Assembly: GCA_903835235.1 (NCBI GenBank) | Contig: CAILMF010000072.1 | Span: 1 to 64,000 of the forward strand | Direction of reading: 5' to 3' | From: an uncultured Rhodospirillales bacterium | Lineage (GTDB): Bacteria; Pseudomonadota; Alphaproteobacteria; Acetobacterales; Acetobacteraceae | DNA: 64,000 bases | Shown here: positions 23,577 to 32,714 of the stretch, one piece after another | Layout of the letters: each line of letters begins with the position of its first letter | How positions within the stretch are numbered: position 1 is the first letter of the stretch | Program-made: the position numbers and the translations under genes | Notes under the pieces: generated by a model | Databases searched by the model: none | What the model was told of the DNA's origin: nothing | Seen by the model: only the letters and a program-made list of their open reading frames with translations

Positions 23577-26153
23577 ATGAGCGACAGCAACACCACGCCC
23601 CGCGCCGAGATGCGCCACGACTTCCGCAACGCCGAACCGCGCTGGCAACAGGCGTGGAACGAGCGCCGCTGCTTCAGCGTCCCGGACGTACCGGTTGGCG
23701 ACAAGCCCAAATACTACGTGCTGGAGATGTTCCCGTACCCGTCGGGCAAGATCCACATGGGGCATGTGCGCAACTACACGCTGGGCGACGTGGTCGCGCG
23801 CTACAAGCGCGCCCGCGGCTTCCAGGTGATGCACCCGATGGGCTGGGACGCCTTCGGCCTGCCGGCCGAGAACGCGGCGCGCGAGCGCGGCATCCACCCG
23901 GGCAAGTGGACCTACGACAACATCGCCAACATGCGCGCGGAGTTGAAGCGCATGGGGCTGAGCATTGAGTGGGAGCGCGAGTTCGCCACCTGCGACGTGG
24001 AATACTACGGCCAGCAGCAGGCGCTGTTCCTGGACTTCTTCAAGGCCGGCCTGGTGGAGCGCAAGGAAGCCTGGGTCAACTGGGACCCGGTGGACGGTAC
24101 GGTGTTGGCGAACGAGCAGGTGATCGACGGCCGCGGCTGGCGCAGCGGTGCGCTGGTGGAAAAGAAGCTGCTGCCCAACTGGGCCTTCGGCATCACCAAA
24201 TTCGCGCCGCAGCTGCTGGAAGCGCTGGACACGCTGGACCGTTGGCCCGAGCGGGTGAAGCTGATGCAGGCCAACTGGATCGGCCGCAGCGAGGGCGCGC
24301 GGTTCAGCTTTGCGCTGACCGCCGAGGCCGCGCCGCCGGCGCCGACGGTGGAGGTGTTCACGACGCGGCCGGACACGCTGTACGGCATGTCCTTCATGGC
24401 GGTTGCCGCCGAGCATCCGCTGGCCGCCGCCGCCGCCGAGCGCGACCCCAAGGTGGCGGAGTTCGTCGCCGAATGCCGCCGCATGGGCACCAGCGAAGCC
24501 GCGATTGAGCAGGCGGAAAAGCGCGGCATCGATACCGGCTTCCGCGTGGCGCATCCCTTCATCGAGGGGGCGAGCTTCCCGGTCTGGATCGCCAATTTCG
24601 TGCTGATGGAATACGGCACCGGCGCGCTGTTCGGCTGCCCGGCGCATGACGAGCGCGACTTCGAGTTCGCCACCAAGTACGGCCTGCCGATCCTGCAGGT
24701 GGTGGCGCCCGCCAGTGGTGCCGAGGTGAAGTTGCCCTTCACCGATGAGGGCGTGGCGGTCAACTCCGGCCCCTTCGACGGGCTGGGCACGGTGGAGGCC
24801 AAGCGCGCCGCCATCGCCCGGCTGGAGGCGCTGGGCGTCGGCCGCGGCGTGACCAATTGGCGGCTGCGCGACTGGGGCGTCTCCCGCCAGCGCTACTGGG
24901 GCTGCCCGATCCCGTTCATCCACTGCGATGACTGCGGGGTGGTGCCGGTGCCGGCCGCCGACCTGCCGGTGCGGCTGCCGGATGACGTGGACTTCTCCCG
25001 CCCCGGCAACCCGCTGGACCATCACCCCAGCTGGAAGCACGTGAACTGCCCCGCCTGCGGCAAGGCAGCGCGGCGGGAGACCGATACCTTCGACACCTTC
25101 GTCGACAGCTCCTGGTACTTCGCCCGCTTCTGCTCGCCCCGCGCCGCCGAGCCGGTGACGCGCGCGGCGGTGGATGCCTGGTTGCCGGTGGACCAGTATA
25201 TCGGCGGCATCGAGCACGCCATTCTGCACCTGCTGTATAGCCGCTTCTTCACCCGGGCGATGCGCGAGACCGGGCATGTGCAGGTCAGCGAGCCCTTCGA
25301 GGGGCTGTTCACCCAGGGCATGGTCACGCATGAGAGCTACAAGAGCGCCGAGGGCCGCTGGCTCTACCCGGAGGAAGTGAACTTCGCGCTGAACGCCGAT
25401 GGCAGCCGCACCGCCACGCTGAAGGAAGGCGACACGCCGGTCACCATTGGCCGGGTCGAGGCGATGTCGAAGTCCAAGCGCAACACGGTCGACCCCGGCG
25501 CCATCATCGACAAGTACGGCGCCGATACCGCGCGCTGGTTCATCCTGAGCGACAACCCGCCCGAGCGGGACATGGAATGGACCGAGAGTGGCGTGGCCGG
25601 CGCGCATCGCTTCATCCAGCGGGTCTACCGGCTGGCGGCGACCCCTGGCGGCGGCACGGACGCGCCAACAAGCAAGAAGCTGCGGCAGGCAACGCACAGA
25701 ACCATCGCCGCGGTGACCGAGGCGTGGGAGAGCTTCTCCTTCAACGTCGCGGTCGCGCGCATTCATGAGCTGGGCAACGTCATCGGCGACGCCGAGGCGG
25801 CCGAGCCGGCGGCGCGGCAGGAAGCGCTGGAAGCGCTGGCGCGGCTGATCAGCCCGGCCATGCCGCATTTGGCGGAGGAGCTCTGGGCGCTGCTGCGGCC
25901 GGGCACGAACGAGCTGGTGGCCGAACTGCCCTGGCTGGAAGCCGACCCCGCCTTGCTGAAGGCGGAGACGCTGACCCTGGCGGTGCAGGTGCTTGGAAAA
26001 CTGCGCGCCACCATCGAGGTTCCGGTCGACGCGGATGAGGCTACAGTGTTCGCCGCCGCCGAGGCGGAGGAGAATGTGCAACGTGCCCTTGAAGGCCGCC
26101 CCATCCGGAAGCGCATCCATGTCAAAGGCCGCGTTGTCAATTTCGTCGTCTAG
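23577..26153 (+). CDS. leuS: Leucine-tRNA ligase
   Basis: LeuS charges tRNA-Leu. The 858-residue class I synthetase has the HIGH-type motif [14 protein letters not shown] at about 54-67, the editing domain in the middle ([21 protein letters not shown] and [16 protein letters not shown]), and the KMSKS-type loop [20 protein letters not shown] at about 627-646. An anticodon-binding helix bundle and the C-terminal domain complete it. I chose ATG 23,577 since the conserved N-terminus ([12 protein letters not shown]) begins just after it. The 3' end overlaps the lptE start by 35 bases, and holA follows, giving a leuS-lptE-holA operon as in other alphaproteobacteria. Confidence 0.97.
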   Translation: MSDSNTTPRAEMRHDFRNAEPRWQQAWNERRCFSVPDVPVGDKPKYYVLEMFPYPSGKIHMGHVRNYTLGDVVARYKRARGFQVMHPMGWDAFGLPAENAARERGIHPGKWTYDNIANMRAELKRMGLSIEWEREFATCDVEYYGQQQALFLDFFKAGLVERKEAWVNWDPVDGTVLANEQVIDGRGWRSGALVEKKLLPNWAFGITKFAPQLLEALDTLDRWPERVKLMQANWIGRSEGARFSFALTAEAAPPAPTVEVFTTRPDTLYGMSFMAVAAEHPLAAAAAERDPKVAEFVAECRRMGTSEAAIEQAEKRGIDTGFRVAHPFIEGASFPVWIANFVLMEYGTGALFGCPAHDERDFEFATKYGLPILQVVAPASGAEVKLPFTDEGVAVNSGPFDGLGTVEAKRAAIARLEALGVGRGVTNWRLRDWGVSRQRYWGCPIPFIHCDDCGVVPVPAADLPVRLPDDVDFSRPGNPLDHHPSWKHVNCPACGKAARRETDTFDTFVDSSWYFARFCSPRAAEPVTRAAVDAWLPVDQYIGGIEHAILHLLYSRFFTRAMRETGHVQVSEPFEGLFTQGMVTHESYKSAEGRWLYPEEVNFALNADGSRTATLKEGDTPVTIGRVEAMSKSKRNTVDPGAIIDKYGADTARWFILSDNPPERDMEWTESGVAGAHRFIQRVYRLAATPGGGTDAPTSKKLRQATHRTIAAVTEAWESFSFNVAVARIHELGNVIGDAEAAEPAARQEALEALARLISPAMPHLAEELWALLRPGTNELVAELPWLEADPALLKAETLTLAVQVLGKLRATIEVPVDADEATVFAAAEAEENVQRALEGRPIRKRIHVKGRVVNFVV

Positions 26154-26733
26154 CGCTGGCGGCGGCGCGGCTGCGGCAGCGCAGGGCGGGCCGCGCGCCC
26201 GGCGCGGGCTGCTGCTGGCCGCGGCCGGGGGGGTCCTGGCTGGCTGCGGCTTCCAGCCGATGTACGGCCCTGCCTCGGGCGCTGCCGGGCTTTCCGTGGA
26301 CATGCGGCGGGAGTTGGCGGCGGTTCGGCTGGACTATATCGGCGAGCGGACGGGCGTGCTGATCACCCGGGCGCTGGAACGGCGCTTCATCGATGCCGCC
26401 GGCGGCGAGGTGGTGGCGCCGAAATACACGCTGCAGGTCAACATCGCCCTCGGCGCGGAAATCCTGGGTTATCGGTCCGATGGCGCGATCTCTCGCCTGC
26501 GGTTCACCGCGACCAGCAACTGGGTGCTGCTGCGGCGGGATAACCCGCCCGAGGAGATCAAGCGCGGCGTGGTGCGCACGATCGATGCCTTCAACGTGCC
26601 GGACTTCCAGTTCTTCACCGCCGAGATCTCCAGCGAAGCGATGCAGCGCCGCCTGCTGGAGGAGGTGGTCGAACAGGTCTTCCTGAATGTTGCCGCCAAT
26701 CTGCGCGGCTACCTGCGCCCGTCGCAGGGCTGA
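26119..26733 (+). CDS. lptE: LPS assembly lipoprotein LptE
   Basis: LptE is the outer-membrane lipoprotein that plugs LptD and helps place lipopolysaccharide at the cell surface. The 204-residue product has a Tat/Sec-like signal ([23 protein letters not shown]) with lipobox LAGC and the GFQPMYG start typical of the alphaproteobacterial family. [33 protein letters not shown] near the end matches LptE. ATG 26,119 has GGAA upstream and places the start inside leuS. The long Ser/Gly/Ala-rich N-terminal region (about 30 residues) before the signal is unusual. Confidence 0.87.
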   Translation: MSKAALSISSSSAGGGAAAAAQGGPRARRGLLLAAAGGVLAGCGFQPMYGPASGAAGLSVDMRRELAAVRLDYIGERTGVLITRALERRFIDAAGGEVVAPKYTLQVNIALGAEILGYRSDGAISRLRFTATSNWVLLRRDNPPEEIKRGVVRTIDAFNVPDFQFFTAEISSEAMQRRLLEEVVEQVFLNVAANLRGYLRPSQG

Positions 26734-26742
26734 GGGCGCCCC

Positions 26743-27732
26743 TTGGCCAAGCTGGACGCCAAGCGCGTCAGCAGCTTTCTGACGAATCCTGGCGAGACCC
26801 GAGTGGTGCTGCTGTTCGGCGACGACCCCGGCCTGGTGCGCGAGCGGGCCGAGGCGCTGGTGGCGACGGTGACCCAGGGCGATGACATGCGGCTGGTGGA
26901 TGTGCCGGCCGAGAGTGCCCGCGATGTCGGCCGGCTGGCCGATGAGGCGGCGATGCTGCCGATGGTCGGCGGGCGCATGCTGGTGCGGGTACGCGACGCC
27001 GGGGATGCCTTCGCCAAGGCCGCGGCGGCCGCGGCCAATGGGCGCGGGCCTGGCCTGGTGGTGCTGGAAGCCGGCGAGCTGAAGCCGAACAAGACCGGCC
27101 TGCGCGGCGTGCTGGAGGCGGCAGCGGCAGCCCAGGTGATTGCCTGCTACCGCGAGCGCGGCGCCGAGCTGGCGGCCACCATCGGCCGTGTGTTGGCCGA
27201 GCTTGGCGTGGGTGCAGAACCGGCCGCGCTGGACTGGCTGGCGCAGCGCCTGGGCGAGGACCGCATGCTGCTGCGTCGCGAGCTGGAGAAGCTGGCGCTG
27301 TATGTCGGCGCCGGAGCGAAGGTGACGCCGGAGGATTGCCTGGCCTGCATCGCCGAGGGGTCCGCCAGCGACCTGGAGGAGGCGCTGCTGCATGCCATGG
27401 CCGGTGACGTCGCCAAGGCCGATGTGGCGCTGGACGCAGCCTTTGCCGAGGGCGCCAACGCCGTGCAGGTGGTGCGCAGCGCGCTGCGCCATGTGCAGCG
27501 GCTGCAGCTGGCGGCGCAGGACGGCATGGAGGCGATCCGGCCGCCGGTGTTCTTCCGCCACAAGCCTATGGTGGAGCGGGCGCTGCGGCAATGGAGCGCG
27601 GCCGGGCTGCAGGCGGTGGGGGCATCCCTGCTGGAAGCCGAGCGCCGCACCAAGACCACCGGCCTGCCCAGCGAGACGGTGGCGCGCTGGGCGGTGATGG
27701 TGCTGGCGCGGCAGGCGTCTCGCGGACGCTGA
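26743..27732 (+). CDS. holA: DNA polymerase III subunit delta
   Basis: HolA opens the sliding clamp within the clamp loader. The 329-residue protein has the family start VVLLFGDDPGLVRERAEALV, the SARDVGRLADEAAMLPMVGGRMLVRVRDAG segment, and the helical C-terminal collar (RRELEKLALYVG, EDCLACIAEGSASDLEEALLHAMAGD). TTG 26,743 was chosen because it is nine bases after the lptE stop and no ATG is in range of the conserved start. It closes the leuS-lptE-holA operon and is convergent with parB. Confidence 0.9.
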   Translation: MAKLDAKRVSSFLTNPGETRVVLLFGDDPGLVRERAEALVATVTQGDDMRLVDVPAESARDVGRLADEAAMLPMVGGRMLVRVRDAGDAFAKAAAAAANGRGPGLVVLEAGELKPNKTGLRGVLEAAAAAQVIACYRERGAELAATIGRVLAELGVGAEPAALDWLAQRLGEDRMLLRRELEKLALYVGAGAKVTPEDCLACIAEGSASDLEEALLHAMAGDVAKADVALDAAFAEGANAVQVVRSALRHVQRLQLAAQDGMEAIRPPVFFRHKPMVERALRQWSAAGLQAVGASLLEAERRTKTTGLPSETVARWAVMVLARQASRGR

Positions 27733-27908
27733 GGCCGGCTTGGCTGGCGTCGGCTGGCGGGTTTGTTGCGTGGGGCCGGGAGGTGGGCCGCTTCATACGG
27801 GCCTTCAAAAATGATGACCCGTATGCGTCTTCCTTCGCGCGCAGCCGCCGCACCAACCCTGCGCGGTTGATACCGGTCGACAGAAGTCAGGACTTCTGAC
27901 GCCCGGTC

Positions 27909-28766
27909 TCAGCTGCCCTGAAGCAGGCGGATGATGCCGTCCAGCTGGTCCAGGTTGCGGTAGCTGATGGTGACCTGGCCGCCCTTGCCGGCATGGCGGA
28001 TGGCGACCTTGAGGCCGAGCCGCTCCATCAGCTCCCGCTCCAGCGCCAGGGTTTCCGGCTCGGTCCGGGCGGGCTTGCCCGACGTGGCGGGGTCGCGCGG
28101 CTTCTGCGCCGCCAGGGCTTCGGTCTGGCGCACGTTAAGGCCGCGATCCACTACCTGCATGGCCAGCATTTCCGGCTGCGGCGCGGTCAGCAGGGCGCGG
28201 GCGTGGCCGGCGGTGAGGGCGCCGTCGCGCAGCAATTCGCGGACGCGGTCAGGCAGGCCGAGCAGTCGGAGCGTATTGGCGACATGGCTGCGCGACTTGC
28301 CGACCGCGGTGCCCAGGCCCTCCTGGGTCAGACCGAACTCGTCCAGCAGGCGCCGATAGCCCTCGGCTTCCTCCAGCGCGTTGAGGTCCTGGCGTTGCAG
28401 GTTCTCCACCAGCCCGGCGGCCATCGCCTCGCGGTCGTCGAAGTGCCGGATATTGACCGGGACTTCGTGCAGCTGCGCCAGCTGGGCGGCGCGCCAGCGG
28501 CGTTCGCCGCCGATGATCTGGTAGTGGCCCGGCGCATCTGGCTTCGGGCGAACCAGGATGGGTTGCAGCACGCCGTGTTCGGCGATGGAGGCCGCCAGTT
28601 CCTGGAGGGGAGCGTGGTCGATGGGGCCGCGCGGCTGGAACGGACCTGGTTCCAGGTTTTCCACGGGTACAGTGCGGGTGGCTTCGCCGGCGCTGGGGTT
28701 GGGCGCGGGCGCGTCGCCGATGAGGGCCGAAAGGCCGCGGCCGAGGCGGTTTGGCGGCTTGGTCAT
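27909..28766 (-). CDS. parB: Chromosome partitioning protein ParB
   Basis: ParB binds parS and, as a CTP-dependent clamp, spreads along DNA to load ParA and condensin. The 285-residue protein begins RLGRGLSALIGD, the ParA-contact tail. The CTPase/N-terminal domain contains LQPILVRPKP and GERRWRAAQLA (about 88-98), and the helix-turn-helix follows with LGTAVGKSRSHVANTLRLLGLP. The short dimerisation domain ends at LLQGS. It overlaps the parA stop in an ATGA junction. Two parS sites lie 1.3-1.4 kb away at the rsmG/mnmG junction. Confidence 0.97.
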   Translation of the reverse strand: MTKPPNRLGRGLSALIGDAPAPNPSAGEATRTVPVENLEPGPFQPRGPIDHAPLQELAASIAEHGVLQPILVRPKPDAPGHYQIIGGERRWRAAQLAQLHEVPVNIRHFDDREAMAAGLVENLQRQDLNALEEAEGYRRLLDEFGLTQEGLGTAVGKSRSHVANTLRLLGLPDRVRELLRDGALTAGHARALLTAPQPEMLAMQVVDRGLNVRQTEALAAQKPRDPATSGKPARTEPETLALERELMERLGLKVAIRHAGKGGQVTISYRNLDQLDGIIRLLQGS

Positions 28767-29530
28767 GCGCGGCGCCCCAGCAATTCCTGGGCGGCCTTGG
28801 CATAGGCCAGGGCGCCGGGGGAGCGCGGGTCGTAGAGGTTGACCGGCAGGCCGTGCGAGGGGGCTTCGGAGAGGCGGATATTCCGGGGAATGACGGTTTC
28901 CAGCACCTTGTCCTTGAAGAAGCCGCGGACATCGGCGGCGACCAGTTCCGAGAGATTGTTCCGACGGTCAAACATTGTCAGCAGGATGCCTTCCAGCGCC
29001 AGGCTGGGGTTCAGGGCGCGCCTGACTCGCTCGATGGTCTGGGTGATCTGGCTGACGCCTTCCAGGGCGAAGAACTCGGTTTGCAGCGGCACCAGCACGC
29101 CATCGGCGGCGACCAGGGCGTTCAGGGTCAGCAGGCCGAGCGAGGGCGGGCAGTCCAGGAAGACCATGTCATATGCCGCCAGGGCCCCGGGCGCGCGGAT
29201 GGCGTCGCGCAGGCGCTGCTCCCGGCGCTCCTCGCCGACCAATTCCACCTCGGCGCCGGCCAGGTCGGGGTCTGCGGCGACCAGGGAGAGGTTGGGCACG
29301 GGCGTTGCCTGGATCACCTCGGCGAGTGTTTTCTGGCCGGTCAGCAAGGCGTAGCTGCCGGCGCCCCGGGCGGCGCGGGCAATGCCCAGGCCGGTGGAGG
29401 CATTGCCTTGCGGGTCGAGGTCGAGCAGCAGCACGCGGCGGCTGGCGGCCAGGGCTGCGGCCAGGTTGATGGCGGATGTGGTCTTGCCCACGCCACCCTT
29501 CTGGTTGGCGAGAGCGATGATGCGCGGCAT
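28763..29530 (-). CDS. parA: Chromosome partitioning ATPase ParA
   Basis: ParA is the DNA-binding ATPase that moves ParB-parS complexes. The 255-residue protein has the deviant Walker A motif NQKGGVGKTTSAINLA at about 9-24, the VLLLDLDPQGNAS motif and FLDCPPSLGLLT, plus the C-terminal RNIRLSEAPSHGLPV region. I chose ATG 29,530 because it directly precedes IIALANQKGG; an upstream frame reaches into rsmG. Seven bases separate it from the rsmG stop, so it is in the mnmE-to-parB operon. Confidence 0.97.
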   Translation of the reverse strand: MPRIIALANQKGGVGKTTSAINLAAALAASRRVLLLDLDPQGNASTGLGIARAARGAGSYALLTGQKTLAEVIQATPVPNLSLVAADPDLAGAEVELVGEERREQRLRDAIRAPGALAAYDMVFLDCPPSLGLLTLNALVAADGVLVPLQTEFFALEGVSQITQTIERVRRALNPSLALEGILLTMFDRRNNLSELVAADVRGFFKDKVLETVIPRNIRLSEAPSHGLPVNLYDPRSPGALAYAKAAQELLGRRA

Positions 29531-29537
29531 GGCGCGA

Positions 29538-30164
29538 TCAGGGGGGGTCGCCGGCAGGGCGGATCTCACTGAGTCGGAGGATGGAAGCGGCCGAGTCGGT
29601 GCGGCTCGGGAATTGCTCGATATGCATTGTCCAGTGGCGCGCGGCGGCGGTCAATTCCTCATCCGCCGTGCGGCCCTTGGGGAAGAGGGCAAAACCACCC
29701 GGCGCCAGCTTATTGACCGCGTAGGACAGCAGCAGGGGCAGGGGCGCCAGGGCGCGGGCAGTCACAATGGCCGCGGGCGGTGGCGTCGCGGCTTCGATGC
29801 GCTGCGGATGGATGTGGACACGCGTGAGGCCGAGGGTGCGTGCTGCCTCCAGCAGGAAGGCGCATTTGCGGCGGTCGGATTCCACCAGATGCGTCTCTCG
29901 CCCGCTGGTGGCGGCCAGGACCAGCCCGGGAAAGCCGGCGCCGGAGCCGAGGTCGGTCAGGCTGCCGGGCAGTTCCGGCAGCAGCGGCAGGAGTTGCAGG
30001 GAATCCAGGACGTGGCGCTGCCAGACGGCGTCGAGGGTGCTCTCGGCCACCAGGTTGATCTTGGCGTTCCAACGCAGCAGCAGGGCGACATAGTCGTGCA
30101 GCCGGGCCTCTGTTTCACGTGAAACACCGAGTTCGGCGGCCGTCAGCGGCATGGGGTGTTTCAC
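29538..30164 (-). CDS. rsmG: 16S rRNA (guanine-527-N7)-methyltransferase RsmG
   Basis: RsmG methylates G527 in 16S rRNA; its loss gives low-level streptomycin resistance. The 208-residue protein has the SAM-binding motif LTDLGSGAGFPGLVLA at about 68-83, upstream NLVAESTLDAVWQRHVLDSLQ, and VTARALAPLPLLL. GTG 30,164 overlaps the mnmG stop (GTGA) and lies inside parS site 2; ATG 30,152 (MPLTAAELG) is an equally possible start. Codons for VSRET, at about residues 14-18, are parS site 1 itself. Confidence 0.94.
   Translation of the reverse strand: MKHPMPLTAAELGVSRETEARLHDYVALLLRWNAKINLVAESTLDAVWQRHVLDSLQLLPLLPELPGSLTDLGSGAGFPGLVLAATSGRETHLVESDRRKCAFLLEAARTLGLTRVHIHPQRIEAATPPPAAIVTARALAPLPLLLSYAVNKLAPGGFALFPKGRTADEELTAAARHWTMHIEQFPSRTDSAASILRLSEIRPAGDPP
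30111..30126. promoter_or_regulatory. parS centromere site 1 (perfect)
   Basis: TGTTTCACGTGAAACA is the exact 16-base palindromic ParB site conserved across bacteria. It lies inside the rsmG coding sequence and is read as the peptide VSRET. Confidence 0.97.
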
Positions 30165-30172
30165 GTGAAACG
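30157..30172. promoter_or_regulatory. parS centromere site 2 (15 of 16)
   Basis: TGTTTCACGTGAAACG differs from the consensus only at its last base. It spans the mnmG/rsmG junction and supplies the mnmG C-terminal codons (RFT), its TGA stop and the GTG start of rsmG. It is 46 bases from site 1. Confidence 0.95.
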
Positions 30173-32047
30173 CTCGGCGGAGTGGCGCCGCAGATGCACT
30201 GCCAGGGCGGCCAGGGCAGCCGGGGTGACGCCCGCGACGCGCCCTGCCCCGCCCAGGGTTGCCGGCTGGGCGGCGGCGAGGCGCTGGCGCATCTCGGTGG
30301 AGAGGCCGGGGATGGCGGTGAAATCCAGCCCTGGCGGGATGCCCATCCGCTCCTCCCGGGCCAAGGCCCGCATCTCCGCCGCCTGACGCTCAAGATAGGG
30401 GGCGTAGAGAGCTTCCGCCTCCAGCTGGGTGCGCACCGCAGGGGCCAGTGATGGCAAGCGCGGGAACAGTGCCTCCAGCGCCTCCGGCGTGGCGCTGGGC
30501 AGGGCCAGGGCCTCCAACACGTTCCGCCGCCGCCCATCCTGGTTCACCGCCATGCCGGCCGCGGCGAATTGGGTCGGCGTCGCTGCCTCGCTGTGCGCCC
30601 AGGCCAGGGCATCCGTGACTGCCGCGCCGAAGCGGCGGAAGGCGGTGGCCCGCGCGGTGCCGACGCAGCCCCAGGCGATGCCCCGTTCGGTCAGGCGCAG
30701 CCCGGCATTGTCTGCCCGCAGCGCCAGCCGATGCTCGGAGCGGGCCGTCAGCATGCGGTAGGGCTCGCTGACGCCTTGCAGCACCAGGTCGTCCAGCATC
30801 ACCCCGGTATAGGCCTCCGCGCGGGTCAACACCCTGTCGGCCGGGCCGTCACCCGCCAGGGCCGCGGCGTTCAGCCCGGCCATGAGGCCCTGGGCGCCGG
30901 CTTCCTCGTAGCCCGTGGTGCCGTTGATCTGCCCGGCCAGGAACAGCCCGGGGCAGGCGCGCAGTTCCAAGGTCGGGCGCAGCGCCCGGGGGTCAACATG
31001 GTCGTACTCGATCGCGTAGCCGGGCCGCAGGATCACCGCCTTGGCCAGGCCCGGCATGGTGGCAATCAGCGCCGCCTGCACTTCAGCCGGCAAACTCGTA
31101 GAGATGCCGTTAGGGTAGATGACATCGCCATCCGGCCCGCCCGGCAGCCCCTCGGGTTCCAGGAAGATCTGGTGCCGCCCCTTGTCGGCGAAGCGTACCA
31201 CCTTGTCCTCGATGCTCGGGCAGTAGCGCGGCCCCACCCCTTCGATCCGCCCGCCATAGACCGCGCTGCGATGCAGGTTGGCGCGGATCACCGCGTGCGT
31301 CGCCTCGTTGGTCTCGGTGATGGCGCAGGCGACCTGCGGGTTGGTGATCCGCTCGGTCAGCCAGGAGAGCGGCTCGGGCGGGGTGTCGCCCGGCTGGGCC
31401 TCCAGCGCGGCCCAATCGATGGTCCGGGCGTCCAGCCGCGGCGGCGTGCCGGTCTTCAGCCGCGCCATCGGCAGGCCCAGGCGCCGCAGCGTATCGGCCA
31501 GGCCGATCGAAGGTGCCTCGCCCACCCGGCCGGCCGGGGTGCGCTCCTCGCCCAAATGGATGACGCCGCGCAGGAAGGTGCCGGTGGTGATGACCACCGC
31601 CCCGGCGCCGATCCGCCGGCCGGTGCCGGTCACCACGCCAGTGCAGCGCCCGGTGGCATCCAGCAGAATGTCCTCGGCGCTGTCGGCCAACAGCTCCAGC
31701 CCTGGTTGCGTCCGCAGCAGCGCCTGCACCGCCTGCCGATACAGCCCGCGATCCGCCTGCGCCCGGGGGCCGCGCACCGCCGGCCCCTTGCTGCGGTTCA
31801 GCAGCTTGAAGTGGATGCCCGCGGCATCGGCGGCGCGGGCCATCAGCCCGTCCAGCGCGTCGATCTCCCGCACCAGGTGGCCCTTGCCCACGCCACCGAT
31901 GGCGGGGTTGCAGGACATTTCTCCAAGCGTTTCCAGCTTGTGGGTCAGCAGCAGCGTGCGCGCGCCGCAGCGGGCCGCCGCGGCCGCAGCCTCGGTGCCG
32001 GCATGGCCGCCGCCCACCACCACCACGTCATAGGTCTTGTCGAACAT
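30161..32047 (-). CDS. mnmG: tRNA uridine-34 carboxymethylaminomethyl modification enzyme MnmG (GidA)
   Basis: MnmG works with MnmE to install cmnm5 groups at wobble uridine 34, using FAD and methylene-THF. The 628-residue protein has the FAD-binding dinucleotide motif VVVVGGGHAGTEAAAAAARCG at about 8-28, the CNPAIGGVGKGHL segment, both GidA signatures (GPRYCPSIEDKVVRF and AGQINGTTGYEEAGAQG) and the C-terminal helical domain that contacts MnmE. ATG 32,047 was chosen because MFDKTYDVVVVGGGHAG is the family N-terminus. Its stop codon is part of parS site 2. Confidence 0.97.
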   Translation of the reverse strand: MFDKTYDVVVVGGGHAGTEAAAAAARCGARTLLLTHKLETLGEMSCNPAIGGVGKGHLVREIDALDGLMARAADAAGIHFKLLNRSKGPAVRGPRAQADRGLYRQAVQALLRTQPGLELLADSAEDILLDATGRCTGVVTGTGRRIGAGAVVITTGTFLRGVIHLGEERTPAGRVGEAPSIGLADTLRRLGLPMARLKTGTPPRLDARTIDWAALEAQPGDTPPEPLSWLTERITNPQVACAITETNEATHAVIRANLHRSAVYGGRIEGVGPRYCPSIEDKVVRFADKGRHQIFLEPEGLPGGPDGDVIYPNGISTSLPAEVQAALIATMPGLAKAVILRPGYAIEYDHVDPRALRPTLELRACPGLFLAGQINGTTGYEEAGAQGLMAGLNAAALAGDGPADRVLTRAEAYTGVMLDDLVLQGVSEPYRMLTARSEHRLALRADNAGLRLTERGIAWGCVGTARATAFRRFGAAVTDALAWAHSEAATPTQFAAAGMAVNQDGRRRNVLEALALPSATPEALEALFPRLPSLAPAVRTQLEAEALYAPYLERQAAEMRALAREERMGIPPGLDFTAIPGLSTEMRQRLAAAQPATLGGAGRVAGVTPAALAALAVHLRRHSAERFT

Positions 32048-32082
32048 GGCGCGGGATATAGCCTGCCCGCCGGCGCGAGTCG

Positions 32083-32709
32083 CTATTCCGGGCGGTAGCC
32101 CAGCCCCAGCAGCCACAGCCCGCGCACGAAGCGCAGGTTGCCCAGCAGTTGCTCGGCCAGGTCGCGGTCGTCGCCGACCTCGCGCTGCACTTCCGTCGCC
32201 ATGGCGGGGTCCAGCACCGCCACCACGCCGCAGGTGATGGCGAAGCCGCAGACCCGGCCGAGCCGAATACCCAGCACCGCCCCCGGTGCGGCATGTTCGG
32301 CCAGGGCCTCGTCCAGCACCCAGACCTCGCCGCCCAGCACCAGGTCTTCCAGCAGCAACCCGGCCTCAGGGTGCGGGCCGATCACCTGGAACAGCGACAG
32401 CCAGGAGCGCGACAGCGCGTTCAGCACCAGCGCGCTCTCCTCGCCCTCTCGTCCGGCATATTGCTTGGCGATGCGGTCGATGGCGCGGGAGCGGCCGGGC
32501 GGTGCCTGATACACCGCCAGGTCGAAGGCGAAGGCCAGCTCGCCCTCATCGGCCTGGTACAGTTCCCGGTCCACCGGCAGGCCCAGCGCCTTGCAGTGTT
32601 CCACCAGCTTGGCTGTCGGCAGGCTCTGCGCCGCCATGGTCTGGAACCGCATCCGCAGCTTGCCGCAGCGGCGGTAGAACTCCCAAAGCTCCTCGGCCGA
32701 AAGGTCCAT
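32083..32709 (-). CDS. Conserved hypothetical between mnmE and mnmG
   Basis: This 208-residue protein is not assigned to a domain I can name. It is mostly helical, with segments such as ELWEFYRRCGKLRMRFQTMAAQSLPTAKLVEHCKALG and AIDRIAKQYAGREGEESALVLNALSRSWLSLFQVIGPHPE. There is no signal peptide or membrane segment. Its place between mnmE (5 bases) and mnmG (35 bases) in one operon suggests a link to that pathway or merely shared transcription. ATG 32,709 has GGGAAG eight bases upstream; GTG 32,718, overlapping the mnmE stop, is an alternative. Confidence 0.7.
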   Translation of the reverse strand: MDLSAEELWEFYRRCGKLRMRFQTMAAQSLPTAKLVEHCKALGLPVDRELYQADEGELAFAFDLAVYQAPPGRSRAIDRIAKQYAGREGEESALVLNALSRSWLSLFQVIGPHPEAGLLLEDLVLGGEVWVLDEALAEHAAPGAVLGIRLGRVCGFAITCGVVAVLDPAMATEVQREVGDDRDLAEQLLGNLRFVRGLWLLGLGYRPE

Positions 32710-32714
32710 GCTGC

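Noticed and set aside
23526-26303. 925-codon frame opposite leuS
   Set aside because: It mirrors leuS codons in a GC-rich genome, has no family motif and no ribosome site. The same holds for the long frames opposite mnmG and mnmE.
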